Source of the DNA: Vogesella alkaliphila
Lineage (GTDB): Bacteria > Pseudomonadota > Gammaproteobacteria > Burkholderiales > Chromobacteriaceae
Assembly: GCF_014652475.1 (NCBI RefSeq)
Contig: NZ_BMYW01000004.1
Location: 1 to 64,000 of the forward strand
Reading direction: 5' to 3'
DNA: 64,000 nucleotides
Below are positions 26,609-38,887 of this stretch, one piece after another; within the stretch, counting starts at the first letter, position 1; each line of letters begins with the position of its first letter. A program made the position numbers and the translations under genes. The notes under the pieces were generated by a model, which saw only the letters and a program-made list of their open reading frames with translations, was not told the origin of the DNA and ran no database searches.

Positions 26609-29600
26609 CGACAGCCTCCAGATCCCTGGCCAAAGACTCAACGTTCTGTGAGACAAATGCCTTTGCATGTTCGATCAGAAATGCATAGGTCTCGGGGTCT
26701 TCTTCCTCAATCGGGCTAAGGATGCGCGACTGAAACCAGCGCCAATATGCCTGTTTTACCGGCTCGGGCTGGGCCACGGGCAGCATCATCAGGTGTGCAA
26801 CCCAGTTTTGGTACCTCTCCATCAATTGCCATGTATTCTCGTCCAGACGATTCGCCCAGCCCCTGACATCACCCAGCGCCAGAAGCCAGTCTGATCTCGC
26901 AACAGCTGCGGACTCGTCTAGGTTCGGCTTCCACTGATCCTTCAGCGCTAGAAGGCAAGCGCCGATCATGCCATCCAGCCAGGCGAGCTCTTTAGGCAGC
27001 TGGAGAAGCTCACTCATCCGGACGCGTAGGATGCTTTCACGTATCGCTCGTAGTTCCCCAGTTTCAATGAGGACGCCATTGGTGAAGGGCGCCACGGAAA
27101 CAAGTCCCGACAGCTCTGTATAGTCGAGCGGCATCAAGGCAAAGTGAGCCCGACGCAACGTGGTCCGTGCCTCCTGTTTGCGCTGTACGGAGAGCACGCC
27201 GCGACGCTGCAGGACATCCAAGATATCCGGCATCGTCAGCAGTGGCTTGGTTACGGTTTCTGACGTAAAAGATGTATGCTGGTTGATAAATCGGTCATCA
27301 CTAACACATACATCAGCCTCATTTATCAGCTTCAGCATAGCGAAGGTTGGATGTGCCATGATGTTCTGAGATCCGTTCTCATCGTTGACCCGGATCGCTC
27401 TGCCAAGTCGAACCTTGCCGCGCTCTAGGCCCGCCCGCACATGCGTGCGCATTCGTTCAACGATTGAAACTACGTCGGTACCCTTTGCGTCGTATGCGAT
27501 GAGCGCATCTGCCTCCTCAATCTCACTTCGCGAGACTACTGCTGTGATATTGGCGCGGTGTAGTTTGGGCAGAAGACCGAGAAATTCGAGATGCGAGACA
27601 GCGAGATCGTCCAGATAAAGAACAGCCCCGTCGGCGATCTCGGGCTTAAATGGCCAAGGTACTTCGCGTATCTTGAGCGCCGCATGTGCCTCTTCGGCTT
27701 CCTGCGTCGTAAGCACACCCTTCTGCGTAAGCTTATCGACTACATCGAAACAACTGCAGAGATAGGGTTCATACCCGGTAAGATTTGCTTCCCCCTTCAT
27801 GAAAGTACTGGCTCTGTGGATGGGGCCACCACGGACAACCAACCGCTGTCTTGCAGCATGGTCCTTAGATGAGGCTTCGGCAATCAGTGCAGCCAATTCT
27901 TCACCGACCTCTTTGACAAGGCTTTCGGGTGGGTTCGAGCTGCCGTCGAAGGCATGCAGATGCCGCTCGGCAATCATTCGCCGAAGCTCGCGGGCAGCGA
28001 TTATCCGACTTGGCTGATGATACAAGATTCGTGCCTTCTCTTTGAGAAGCCAGCCAAAGGTGTTGTGAGGGATGATGACTTTCTCAAATGTCGAGATGCA
28101 AAGGTCGAGAATCCCTAAGAACTCTGCGGTCATTAGGGCTGTCGGATCCATGGCGATGATCTGCGGGTCAACTGTGTTTGTTCCGCGTGAACCGCTGAAG
28201 CTATAAACCTGCGGCCGTCTACGAACGTCCGGTTCACTCATATTACTGAGTGCAGGAAACAGAAAGAGGCTTAGAAGGGAGCGATTGAGAAGTCGGCCTG
28301 CTGTAAAGATGGGGATTTCAGCCTTGGCGAGTAGGCTCCAGGTATCCGTCTCGTGCTTATCCCAGCCCGGTTTGCGGTCGATCAATTCCTCGATCGATAT
28401 TTGTTGAATAGGGCCGTCGCTAGCTTGTGCTGAGAGCTCAACGGATCGCTCAAGCCATTGATGAACCTCAAGACTGCTCTCCCAACCGGCAGCCGACGCT
28501 GCATGGTAGCAGCTGATAAGAATGCCCGGATCATCGGCCGCCAGATGCGCTGCCTCTCGCACGAGATCCTTCCCTCGCGCGACACCGATGAGCTGCGCGA
28601 TCTGACCGGCCTGGATCAGCTCAAAAGCTGTCCGCTCTGCACGGGCGTTCCACTCACTTTCGACGAAACCCTGCAGTGACTCCCAGTCACCAGAAGCCGT
28701 GGCAAGATTAATTTGCAGTTGGCGCGCATCGGTCGAATCATTTGTTTGACGCAGTGCGTTCAGTGTCGTACGTGCTTCATCAAGACAACCTCGCTCAAAC
28801 AGCGTCTGTGAGTGGAGGAGGCGAAGTTTGTCGTACCGATCTGTGAGGACGGGGTATGCGGCAAACACTGCGAGTACGTCATCGAGACGCCCTTGGTTGT
28901 ACAGCGCAATCACGTAGCGGCGGGCGTCAGCGATATCGCCAGTTTGGTCTAATAGGGACTTCCCATACTCAGCCGTCTTGTCCCAGTTTTTTGCCTCGTC
29001 GTATGCGGTCACAAGGAGGCGCAGGTCTGTGATGGATTTACTATGCTCGTAAGTCGCAAGCCGCTCAGCTATAGGGTCGCCCCCCGCGAGCTCAGCTAGC
29101 AGTCGGCGAAGCCGACCCGTTTCGGCGTCAGTAAGGCCTCGATCTATGGCTTCCTGCAGACGTGCCTGGGCCTGTACAGTTTGACCAGAGGAGGCCAGCA
29201 TCTCGATTTCGAAGCAGTAGATTGCCTGCCAATTAAGGTGTTCTAGGAGCTGCCTACGGTACTGATCAATATAGGCCGCAGCTGCTGCATGACTCTTCTG
29301 TGTAAAGGCGAGGGAAAAGCGTGCGATTGCTGCATTGTAGGAGGCCCCTCCACTCAGTGCGGTCTGGCGGTCGACCTCCTTCTCCACTTGCAACAGATCA
29401 AGCTCGATACCAAATTGAAGCGCTAGGTTCAGGCGCCGAAGGAGGGTCTCTGGGTCCTTGATGCTCGCGGCTAATTCCTGCTGCGCTTCAGCCATCGTCT
29501 CCGGGTCCACGAGCCGCAGCCAGAGGCCTCGGTCATCCGAGTACCCAGCAACTGAGGGCATCCCGAGCGTGTCGGCAACTGATCGCATCCGCTTGTAGAG

Positions 29601-31235
29601 CTTTGCCGCCGTGCGTCTATAAGTAAGGTCCTCTGGCTTGCTACGCAGAGGATAGTTCGCAGCATCGAAAGGTAGATATTGCATCAGTGACACGCGCAGC
29701 TCGTCTGGAGCCGCCTGCGCTAGATGTGCGTCCGCGGCTGCAATGATTAATGCAGGCGAGCACTCATAATCGGCTTCTGTTAGGGCGGTTGCTGCTTCAA
29801 GCGCACAGCTCCATTCGCCGTTTTCCAGCGCCCCTTGGAGATAGAAGAGCTTGGCGTCGCTATCAAGATCAGTGATTGACAGCCCGGTTTGTTGGAGCCA
29901 ATTTCCAGCTTCTTCAAAGCCCTGGACTTTAAGAACGCTAATATAGGCTGCGCCGCGGCTTATCGGCGTATTGACCGTAGCCAGTTCGCCCAAAGCCTTC
30001 TGGAGCTCCCCACGCCCAACCAATATGAGGCTGTGCGCTACAGCACACAGTTCATCGCCTGGGTTAGTTACGGAGTCGAGAATTGATTGGGCTTCATCAG
30101 GCTCTGACGTTGATAGACATCTTGCGCACCACGCGCAGGCCTCATCTTTCGCTCTCCTGCTTGCTAACGCAAGGCTGCCACTCTGCAGGCTTGTTGCTAA
30201 TTTCCTCGCTTCGTCTACCGTATTAAAAACAGCAAATAACCGGCCTTTGCGCAAGCGTTCCAGTTGGCGTGCCACTTCTGCATCAATCACAGCAGTGTCG
30301 ACTGCCATTGCCGGCAATCCTTGCTCAATTGACTTTGCTAACTCCGCAAGAGCCTCGCGCTGTGCTTGGCTGCCCTCTGTCAGTTTCTTGAGCTGGGTCG
30401 TGTTCCTCTCCATGGCCTCCACAGTCTGCGAAAGTTGCGCAGAGCTATCAAAAGGGCGGCATATAAAGTCCCGCAGGTGGACGTAGACGTCAGTATCGCG
30501 AGTGGCAGGTTTGCAGATAGTGGTATGGCTTTCGTCGACAGTTAATGGAAGCTCTGGCAAACCAGCATCGGCGCTATTCGACCATACGATGGTCCCCGCT
30601 AGTTCAGGGAGGTTAAGACCCCAAACACGTTCTGGTCGGCCTTCCGCAAGGAGCAGGTGTTCGATGCCGTTATCACGACTGAACTGGCGGTACCAGAAAT
30701 TGAGATCTTTGAGCTGAGGGCTTCCGAGGAGTAAATCTCGTGTTGCTGCAGAGGGGCGCACCAAAAACCATAGTGCCTTTCCGACATTGGCAAGCAGTGC
30801 ACCTCGATGCGGCGTGCCAAGAAAGGCAACCCGCTTGATACGGGCAAGCAAATCCTCAGCCTTTCTATTGCTGGCAGAGTCACGGTCCGCGTTTCGCAGA
30901 AGCTGTTCGACTACGAGGCCGCCCAGACTGTGCACAACGAAGATGATGTTCCCTTTCTCGAGTCGTGGCTCTACAAGGAGGCGGGCAAGTATGTTGTCCG
31001 CTCGATCGGAGAGAGGCAGGCCGTGCCCGCGCCAATTGGTCTTGGCCGCAGGGTAGCCTATCAGCCAAAGCCCAATTCTGGAGACATCTTCGGCAAGCCA
31101 TCTCGGCCAAAGCACTGGCGGGTTGGAGTCCTTGACGGTCCATGTCTCTGTCAAATGTCCCGATAAGCCATGAACAAATACGACATGAGTTTGAACGTCG
31201 TCATAGCTCTCGGAAAGGGCGCGGAGCTCGGCCAG
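26601..31235 (-). CDS. Large alpha/beta-hydrolase, helical-repeat and PIN-like protein
   Basis: The product has 1,544 residues from a CTG at 31235. AGGAG lies six bases upstream, and a TAA in the same frame precedes it. Starting at the next usual codon, TTG 31154, would delete the VVFVHGLSG strand that every such hydrolase needs. Residues 15-230 form the hydrolase, with HG at 22-23 and the nucleophile S103 in VHSLGG (lipase/PGAP1-like). A coiled coil and about 600 residues of TPR-like helices follow. The C-terminal part looks PIN-like: D1209-D1210 in YLDDLAVSHLEFLG, Glu in SRSEIEEADAL, and D1313-D1314 in VCVSDDRFI. A related MDPTALMTAEFLGILDL stands near 1029. It is probably an immune effector with sensor repeats. 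Confidence 0.7.
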   Translation of the reverse strand: MAELRALSESYDDVQTHVVFVHGLSGHLTETWTVKDSNPPVLWPRWLAEDVSRIGLWLIGYPAAKTNWRGHGLPLSDRADNILARLLVEPRLEKGNIIFVVHSLGGLVVEQLLRNADRDSASNRKAEDLLARIKRVAFLGTPHRGALLANVGKALWFLVRPSAATRDLLLGSPQLKDLNFWYRQFSRDNGIEHLLLAEGRPERVWGLNLPELAGTIVWSNSADAGLPELPLTVDESHTTICKPATRDTDVYVHLRDFICRPFDSSAQLSQTVEAMERNTTQLKKLTEGSQAQREALAELAKSIEQGLPAMAVDTAVIDAEVARQLERLRKGRLFAVFNTVDEARKLATSLQSGSLALASRRAKDEACAWCARCLSTSEPDEAQSILDSVTNPGDELCAVAHSLILVGRGELQKALGELATVNTPISRGAAYISVLKVQGFEEAGNWLQQTGLSITDLDSDAKLFYLQGALENGEWSCALEAATALTEADYECSPALIIAAADAHLAQAAPDELRVSLMQYLPFDAANYPLRSKPEDLTYRRTAAKLYKRMRSVADTLGMPSVAGYSDDRGLWLRLVDPETMAEAQQELAASIKDPETLLRRLNLALQFGIELDLLQVEKEVDRQTALSGGASYNAAIARFSLAFTQKSHAAAAAYIDQYRRQLLEHLNWQAIYCFEIEMLASSGQTVQAQARLQEAIDRGLTDAETGRLRRLLAELAGGDPIAERLATYEHSKSITDLRLLVTAYDEAKNWDKTAEYGKSLLDQTGDIADARRYVIALYNQGRLDDVLAVFAAYPVLTDRYDKLRLLHSQTLFERGCLDEARTTLNALRQTNDSTDARQLQINLATASGDWESLQGFVESEWNARAERTAFELIQAGQIAQLIGVARGKDLVREAAHLAADDPGILISCYHAASAAGWESSLEVHQWLERSVELSAQASDGPIQQISIEELIDRKPGWDKHETDTWSLLAKAEIPIFTAGRLLNRSLLSLFLFPALSNMSEPDVRRRPQVYSFSGSRGTNTVDPQIIAMDPTALMTAEFLGILDLCISTFEKVIIPHNTFGWLLKEKARILYHQPSRIIAARELRRMIAERHLHAFDGSSNPPESLVKEVGEELAALIAEASSKDHAARQRLVVRGGPIHRASTFMKGEANLTGYEPYLCSCFDVVDKLTQKGVLTTQEAEEAHAALKIREVPWPFKPEIADGAVLYLDDLAVSHLEFLGLLPKLHRANITAVVSRSEIEEADALIAYDAKGTDVVSIVERMRTHVRAGLERGKVRLGRAIRVNDENGSQNIMAHPTFAMLKLINEADVCVSDDRFINQHTSFTSETVTKPLLTMPDILDVLQRRGVLSVQRKQEARTTLRRAHFALMPLDYTELSGLVSVAPFTNGVLIETGELRAIRESILRVRMSELLQLPKELAWLDGMIGACLLALKDQWKPNLDESAAVARSDWLLALGDVRGWANRLDENTWQLMERYQNWVAHLMMLPVAQPEPVKQAYWRWFQSRILSPIEEEDPETYAFLIEHAKAFVSQNVESLARDLEAVDE

Positions 31236-31500
31236 ATTACTCTCCTTTTAGCTGCTGGAGATGGGGTGCCATGATATCTACAGAGTGGCATCCACAAATA
31301 GCTTGAATTGTCTTGTATGGATATTATGTTTGTCACGCTTGAACTAACCTCCGGCAGGTTTGACTTTGACCACCTGCTGTTGGTTGATAGCAACCATACT
31401 AGCACAAGAGCATTATCAACTGCTTGGGCCAAGGAGCCGAAGCCCCTATCCGTAGCTGGTGCGTGACCGTTTTATAGGCAGTCACCTTCCTGCACATGAC
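31236..31500. other. Intergenic region at the island-core junction
   Basis: It holds the ribosome binding site and presumably the promoter of the large hydrolase-PIN gene, transcribed leftwards. Base composition changes to core type only beyond about 31500. I see no tRNA, no integrase and no attachment repeat that I could pair with another site in the window. Confidence 0.4.
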
Positions 31501-31526
31501 AAAGGCCCTGCAACTGCAGGGCCTTT
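31501..31526. terminator. Rho-independent terminator downstream of nrdB
   Basis: AAAGGCCCTGCA and TGCAGGGCCTTT form a near-perfect hairpin flanked by A on one side and T on the other, so it can work in both directions. It ends the nrdA/nrdB region and marks the last clearly core-type sequence before the island. Confidence 0.8.
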
Positions 31527-31618
31527 TCTTCGAGCAAAGCAGGATTTCATGCTTTGGCTATCGGAAATTGCAAACTTTGACTACAAAATTTCAAGCTTTC
31601 CGATTTCTGACAATTAAA

Positions 31619-32689
31619 TCAATCCCAGCTCAACGCGCCACCAGTTTGATACTCGGTGACGCGCGTCTCGAAGAAGTTCTTTTCCTTCTTCAGGTCGATC
31701 ATCTCGCTCATCCACGGGAACGGGTTGTTCACGCCGGGGAACAGCTGCTCCAGGCCGATCTGCTGCATGCGGCGGTTGGCGATGAAGCGCAGGTATTCCT
31801 TGAACATGCTGGCGTTCAGGCCCAGCACGCCGCGCGGCATGGTGTCTTCGGCGTAGGCGTATTCCAGCTCGACCGCGTGGCGGAACAGCTCGGTGATCTC
31901 GGCCTTGAATTCTTCGGTCCACACTTCCGGCTGTTCCAGCTTGATGGTGTTGATCAGATCGATGCCGAAATTGCAGTGCATGGACTCGTCGCGCAGGATG
32001 TACTGGTACTGCTCGGCGGCGCCGGTCATCTTGTTCTGGCGGCCCAGCGCCAGGATCTGCACGAAGCCGACGTAGAAGAACAGGCCTTCCATGATGCAGG
32101 CGAACACGATCAGCGATTTGAGCAGGGTCTGGTCGGTTTCCAGGGTGCCGGTCTTGAATTCCGGGTTGCACAGCACGTTGATGAACGGGATCAGGAACTC
32201 GTCCTTGTCACGGATGGACTTGATCTCGTTGTAGGCGTTGAACACTTCGCCTTCGTCCAGGCCGAGCGATTCGACGATGTACTGGTAGGCGTGGGTGTGA
32301 ATGGCTTCGTCGAAGGCCTGGCGTAGCAGGAACTGGCGGCATTCCGGGCTGGTGATCTGGCGGTAGGTGCCGAGCACGATGTTGTTGGCGGCCAGGCTAT
32401 CGGCGGTGACGAAGAAGCCGAGGTTGCGCTTGACGATGCGCATTTCGTCTTCGGTCAGCTGGCCGGTTTTCCACTGTTCGATGTCACGCTGCATGTTCAC
32501 TTCTTGCGGCATCCAGTGGTTGGCGCACTGGGCCAGGTATTTTTCCCACGCCCATTTGTGCTTGAACGGCACCAGCTGGTTGACGTCGGTGGTGCCGTTG
32601 ATCACGCGCTTGTCGGCGGCGCTGATGCGCTTCGGGCTGTTGGTGTTGCTCGGGGTGGCGGTCGGGATCGGATCGTCAAAGCTCAGCAT
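31619..32689 (-). CDS. nrdB: Ribonucleotide reductase class Ia, beta subunit
   Basis: The 356-residue product is the di-iron tyrosyl-radical subunit that activates NrdA to make deoxyribonucleotides. Metal ligands are visible in [12 protein letters not shown] (Asp), [12 protein letters not shown] (Glu and His), [12 protein letters not shown] (Glu) and [11 protein letters not shown] (Glu and His). The radical Tyr is four residues after the first His (EAIHTHAY), as in class Ia enzymes. The C-terminal tail, which docks into NrdA, is present. It lies downstream of nrdA on the same strand with a lipoprotein gene between them. Confidence 0.95.
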   Translation of the reverse strand: MLSFDDPIPTATPSNTNSPKRISAADKRVINGTTDVNQLVPFKHKWAWEKYLAQCANHWMPQEVNMQRDIEQWKTGQLTEDEMRIVKRNLGFFVTADSLAANNIVLGTYRQITSPECRQFLLRQAFDEAIHTHAYQYIVESLGLDEGEVFNAYNEIKSIRDKDEFLIPFINVLCNPEFKTGTLETDQTLLKSLIVFACIMEGLFFYVGFVQILALGRQNKMTGAAEQYQYILRDESMHCNFGIDLINTIKLEQPEVWTEEFKAEITELFRHAVELEYAYAEDTMPRGVLGLNASMFKEYLRFIANRRMQQIGLEQLFPGVNNPFPWMSEMIDLKKEKNFFETRVTEYQTGGALSWD

Positions 32690-32726
32690 GGAGGCTCCAG
32701 TTATTTTTTAAGTTTAAAGTTTTGCT

Positions 32727-32748
32727 TGCGGCCAACCTTGGGTTGGCC
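32727..32748. repeat. Copy of the GTTGGCCGCA palindromic intergenic repeat
   Basis: TGCGGCCAAC followed by GGTTGGCC forms a hairpin (GGCCAACC, loop TTG, GGTTGGCC) between nrdB and the lipoprotein gene. The same unit recurs in other core gaps. Confidence 0.7.
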
Positions 32749-32789
32749 TTTTGTTTTTCAGGAGGCAGCGCGCGGCTGCCTCCGGTGAT

Positions 32790-33371
32790 TCAGTTGCTGC
32801 GCCCGGCCTTGCCGCTGAACGGCTGCAGGCGGATGGCGCTCAGGTCGTTGACCTTCCACACGCGGCGCATGTGGCCGAAGTCGCGTTTTTGCTCGTCGCC
32901 GAATTCCACGTCCGGCCGGTAGTCCAGATTGAAGCGTAGCTGGCCCAGGTAGACGGTTTCGCCGGCGCGGACTTCAAACGGCTTGTCGAGGCGGAAGCTG
33001 GCGTAGCCCTTGTAGTTGAACACCAGCTCGTTGCCCGGATCGTCGTTCCAGCGCGCGTAGCCGGTTTGCAGCTGGTAGCGGCCCGGTGGCAGCGTCAGCA
33101 GTTGCAGCTTGCCGTCTACCGGCGTCATGCCTTCTTCGCCAAACACGGTATCGGTGCCGAAGTTGGCGTACACCATGCCGTAGCGCTCGTTATCCAGTCC
33201 GCGCCAGCTCAGGTTGGCGGCAGCGTAGCCGGGGTTGTAGGTGCGCACGGTCATGGAAAACACGGCGTAGCCCAGGCCCGCGGGCGGCGTCAGCGATCCG
33301 TGCAAGGTGTCGGCCATCGTGGTGCAGCCTGCCAACAGGGCGGCGGCACACAGGGTCGGTAAGTGGCGCAT
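32790..33371 (-). CDS. Putative outer-membrane lipoprotein
   Basis: The product has 193 residues from ATG 33371, with AAGGAG upstream. The N-terminus is a lipoprotein signal: a short basic start, a hydrophobic core and the lipobox LLAGC, with Thr-Thr after the Cys, so it is probably sent to the outer membrane. The mature part is beta-rich (LSWRGLDNERYGMVYANFG, TLPPGRYQLQTGYARW) and may be an immunoglobulin-like or carbohydrate-binding-like fold; I cannot name the family. It is placed between nrdA and nrdB, which is unusual, with hairpins on both sides suggesting it is transcribed on its own. Confidence 0.75.
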   Translation of the reverse strand: MRHLPTLCAAALLAGCTTMADTLHGSLTPPAGLGYAVFSMTVRTYNPGYAAANLSWRGLDNERYGMVYANFGTDTVFGEEGMTPVDGKLQLLTLPPGRYQLQTGYARWNDDPGNELVFNYKGYASFRLDKPFEVRAGETVYLGQLRFNLDYRPDVEFGDEQKRDFGHMRRVWKVNDLSAIRLQPFSGKAGRSN

Positions 33372-33435
33372 GGTGCTCTCCTTGACGACTTGTTCCTGCT
33401 GCTTGGACTGGACGACGGGCGACCGGGTTCGGCTC

Positions 33436-33471
33436 ATCCCTCAGCCGCCTCGCGGGAAGCGGCTGAGGGAT
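33436..33471 (-). terminator. Strong hairpin between nrdA and the lipoprotein gene
   Basis: ATCCCTCAGCCGC (33436-33448) and GCGGCTGAGGGAT (33459-33471) pair over 13 bp with a 10-base loop. No T run follows on either strand. It lies downstream of nrdA on the minus strand and in the leader of the lipoprotein gene. Confidence 0.55.
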
Positions 33472-33472
33472 G

Positions 33473-33498
33473 AAGGTTGGCCGCATGCGGCCAACCTT
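33473..33498. repeat. Perfect 26-bp palindrome, GTTGGCCGCA family
   Basis: AAGGTTGGCCGCA is followed directly by its reverse complement TGCGGCCAACCTT. It is the most perfect copy of the repeat that occurs in many core gaps of this window. Confidence 0.85.
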
Positions 33499-33540
33499 TA
33501 GCGGGCTACGGCCTTGCGGCCGTGCCCACGCGGGGACAAC

Positions 33541-36399
<2,859 letters not shown>

Positions 36400-36869
36400 G
36401 TTTCCCTCGTGGTGGGGTGGGGTTGTTCGGATGACCCTGCGGCCTGCCTTGCAACAGCGGACGGCCCCGGGTTGGCCGGGTGGGTGGCCCGCGTTGCTCG
36501 GGTTCGTGACGGCTGTGGACAACTCTGTTGAAAAGCTGTGTGCCAGCTGTGCACAAACACAAGATGTACTGTCGTGACGCGAGAATGGCGCAAATTCTAG
36601 TGGTTAAGGCGATGCCGAACAAGTCTTGACAGGCGGCGGAAACGCGCAAACCCGCGCCGTTGCTGGCTTTGCGGCGGCAGAAATATTTTCGGGAATTTTT
36701 GTCGCTTGTGGCGCCGCTGGCGGATGTCTTGCAAAGACAAGGGTTTGCCGCCGCCGCGCCGGTTGTCATCTCATCGCAACATCATAACGATGTGGCATGG
36801 ATGCGACGTTTTGCCCAAGAAAAAGGGCAGCCGCAGCTGCCCGTTGACCACAACATCTGGTGTGTTTGC
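36400..36869. other. Leader and promoter region of nrdA
   Basis: About 470 bp without a gene on either strand that I can support. It holds the nrdA promoter and regulatory site and the 3' flank of pgeF. A TGTGGACAAC stretch near 36514 resembles DnaA-box-like sequence (TTATCCACA family) but is only a partial match. Confidence 0.4.
36557..36572 (-). promoter_or_regulatory. Putative NrdR box
   Basis: On the minus strand the 16-mer ACAGTACATCTTGTGT fits the NrdR consensus ACAC-w-AtATaT-w-GTGT at about 13 positions. It lies about 160 bp before the nrdA start. NrdR boxes usually come in pairs and I could not find a convincing second one. Confidence 0.45.
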
Positions 36870-37649
36870 TTACGGCTTGATCCAGATGAGGCTGGCCATG
36901 CGCCCGGTCACGCCATCGCGGCGGTAGGAGAAGTAGCGTTCGCGGTCGATCACCGTGCACTCGTCGCCGCCGTAGACTTCGCTGATGCCGATGGCCGCCA
37001 GCCGCTGCCGTGCCAGCAGGTAGATGTCGGCCAGGTACTTATCGTCGCCGATCGAGTCGAAGGCCTGCACCGCGTGCACGTCGTGCGCGAGGAAGGCGTC
37101 GCGCACCTCGCTGCCGACCTCGAACGCGTCCGGGCCGATGGCGGGACCGAGCCAGGCGACAAGGCTGGCCGCAGGTTCGTTCATTGCGCTGACGGTGGCT
37201 TCGATCACGCCGTTCAGCAGGCCGCGCCAGCCGGCGTGGGCGGCGCCGACCACGCTGCCGGCTCGGTCGGCCAGTAGCACCGGCAGACAGTCGGCGGTCA
37301 TGATGCAGCACACCGCGCCGGGGGTGCGGCTGAAGCTGGCGTCGGCCTGCGGTGGCTGGCCGGGTGCGACGCTGGCGGCGTCGACCACGGCGATGCCGTG
37401 CACCTGCTGCAGCCAGGCCGGTTCCGCCGGCAGCCGTTCGCGCACGCGGGCGCGGTTGGCGGCAACGTTGGCCGCGTCGTCGCCGACGTGGTCGCCCAGG
37501 TTGAGGCTGGCGTAGGGTGGCGGGCTGACGCCGCCGTCACGCGTCGTGATCAGCGTGCCGACCTTGCCGGCCAGCGGCCAGTCGGCCTCGCGCCACGACA
37601 GGTCGACCGGCTCGGCGGGGGTGTCAGCGGATGTAATGGGTTTCCACAT
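36870..37649 (-). CDS. pgeF: Laccase-domain protein, purine nucleoside phosphorylase-like (YfiH/PgeF)
   Basis: The product has 259 residues from ATG 37649. The family signature residues are LQQVHG, IMTADCLPVLL and AAHAGWRGLLNG, whose His and Cys bind zinc. ISEVYGGDECT and RYFSYRRDG complete the site. Members act as purine nucleoside phosphorylases and adenosine deaminases; in E. coli the protein also removes wrongly built peptidoglycan precursors. The start lies within the end of rluD (26-base overlap), a pairing found in many proteobacteria. Confidence 0.9.
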   Translation of the reverse strand: MWKPITSADTPAEPVDLSWREADWPLAGKVGTLITTRDGGVSPPPYASLNLGDHVGDDAANVAANRARVRERLPAEPAWLQQVHGIAVVDAASVAPGQPPQADASFSRTPGAVCCIMTADCLPVLLADRAGSVVGAAHAGWRGLLNGVIEATVSAMNEPAASLVAWLGPAIGPDAFEVGSEVRDAFLAHDVHAVQAFDSIGDDKYLADIYLLARQRLAAIGISEVYGGDECTVIDRERYFSYRRDGVTGRMASLIWIKP

Positions 37650-38742
37650 CGTAGTCGTCCTCGTCCCAGTCATCGTCGTCGTCTTCCATGGCCGCACCGA
37701 ACGGCGTCTGCGCCTTGGCCTTGTTCAGCTTGATCTCGCGCTCGTCGCGCAGGATGGCCAGCAGCGCCTTCATGTCGTCCGGCAGCGGCGCGCTCCAGCT
37801 GTGGGTGGCACCGGTGACCGGGTGCACCAGCGACAGCTTGTAGGCGTGCAGCGCCTGGCGGCCGAGCTTGCGCACCGCTTCGTCGACGGCTTCGCTGCCG
37901 TGGTGGCGGGCGTTGCCGTACAGCGGGTCGCCAGCCAGCGGGTGCTTGGCTTCCTTCATGTGCACGCGGATCTGGTGGGTGCGGCCGGTTTCCAGTTTGC
38001 ACTCCACGTAGCTGAAGTCGTCGTAGCGTTCCAGCACGCGCAGGTGGGTGATCGCCGGCTTGCCGCCGAAACGCACCACCGCCATGCGCAGGCGGTTGTG
38101 CGGGTCGCGACCGATCAGGGTTTCGATCTTGCCGTCGTAGGGCACCACGCCGGTGGCGACTGCGCGGTAGATGCGTTTCACGGTGCGCGCCTGCAGCTGG
38201 CGTACCAGGTCGGTCTGCGCCTGCAGCGTCTTGGCGACCACCATCAGGCCGGAGGTGTCCTTGTCGAGGCGGTGCACGATGCCGGCGCGCGGGATGTGCG
38301 CGAGTTCCGGGTGGCGGAACAGCAGGCCGTTGAGCAGGGTGCCGCTCCAGTTGCCGACCGCCGGGTGGACCACCATGCCGGCCGGCTTGTTGACCACCAG
38401 CAGGTGTTCGTCTTCGAAAATGACCGGGAAGGGTACGTCTTCCGGCACGTAGGACAGCGCTTCCGGCGCGGCGACCACTTCCACGCGCACGATCTCGCCG
38501 CCCAGCAGCTTGGTCTTGCCGGGGACGATCTTGCCGTCGACGCTGACCTTGTCGTCCTTGATCCATTGGGTCATGCGGCTGCGCGAGTAGTCCGGCAGCA
38601 TCTTGGCCAGCGCGGCGTCCAGGCGTTCGCCGGACAGCTCGTAAGGCACGGTAAACTGTTTGGCCTCGCCGCCGGTTTCCGCTTCGCTATCCAGGGTGTC
38701 GTCGTCCAGTAGCTCGTCGGGGTTGGTGTCGTGTTCGTTCAT
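37624..38742 (-). CDS. rluD: 23S rRNA pseudouridine synthase RluD
   Basis: The product has 372 residues from ATG 38742; the frame is open further upstream but lacks coding character there. An acidic N-terminal tail is followed by an S4 RNA-binding domain (ERLDAALAKMLPDYSRSRM) and the RluA-type catalytic domain with HRLDKDTSGLMVVAK, where the Asp is the catalytic residue, and GRTHQIRVHM. It modifies uridines in helix 69 of 23S rRNA (1911, 1915 and 1917 in E. coli numbering). The C-terminus is strongly acidic (Asp-rich), somewhat longer than usual. It is divergent from bamD. Confidence 0.92.
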   Translation of the reverse strand: MNEHDTNPDELLDDDTLDSEAETGGEAKQFTVPYELSGERLDAALAKMLPDYSRSRMTQWIKDDKVSVDGKIVPGKTKLLGGEIVRVEVVAAPEALSYVPEDVPFPVIFEDEHLLVVNKPAGMVVHPAVGNWSGTLLNGLLFRHPELAHIPRAGIVHRLDKDTSGLMVVAKTLQAQTDLVRQLQARTVKRIYRAVATGVVPYDGKIETLIGRDPHNRLRMAVVRFGGKPAITHLRVLERYDDFSYVECKLETGRTHQIRVHMKEAKHPLAGDPLYGNARHHGSEAVDEAVRKLGRQALHAYKLSLVHPVTGATHSWSAPLPDDMKALLAILRDEREIKLNKAKAQTPFGAAMEDDDDDWDEDDYDVETHYIR

Positions 38743-38855
38743 GTCTTTGCTGGCGTGAGGTAAATCGGGTGATTTTAAAGGAGTCGGGCGGGATTGTCCC
38801 GTTGCTGTTTGCGCGCCGCCCGAAACGGCGGGGGTGCGCAAAATGCTGTTTTGGT

Positions 38856-38861
38856 TATAAT
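38856..38861 (+). promoter_or_regulatory. Probable -10 element of bamD
   Basis: TATAAT sits 26 bp before the bamD ATG, preceded by TTTTGGT. No good -35 element lies at the usual 17-bp distance. Confidence 0.5.
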
Positions 38862-38887
38862 CGACGGCAGTCAAACAAGGACACCTC

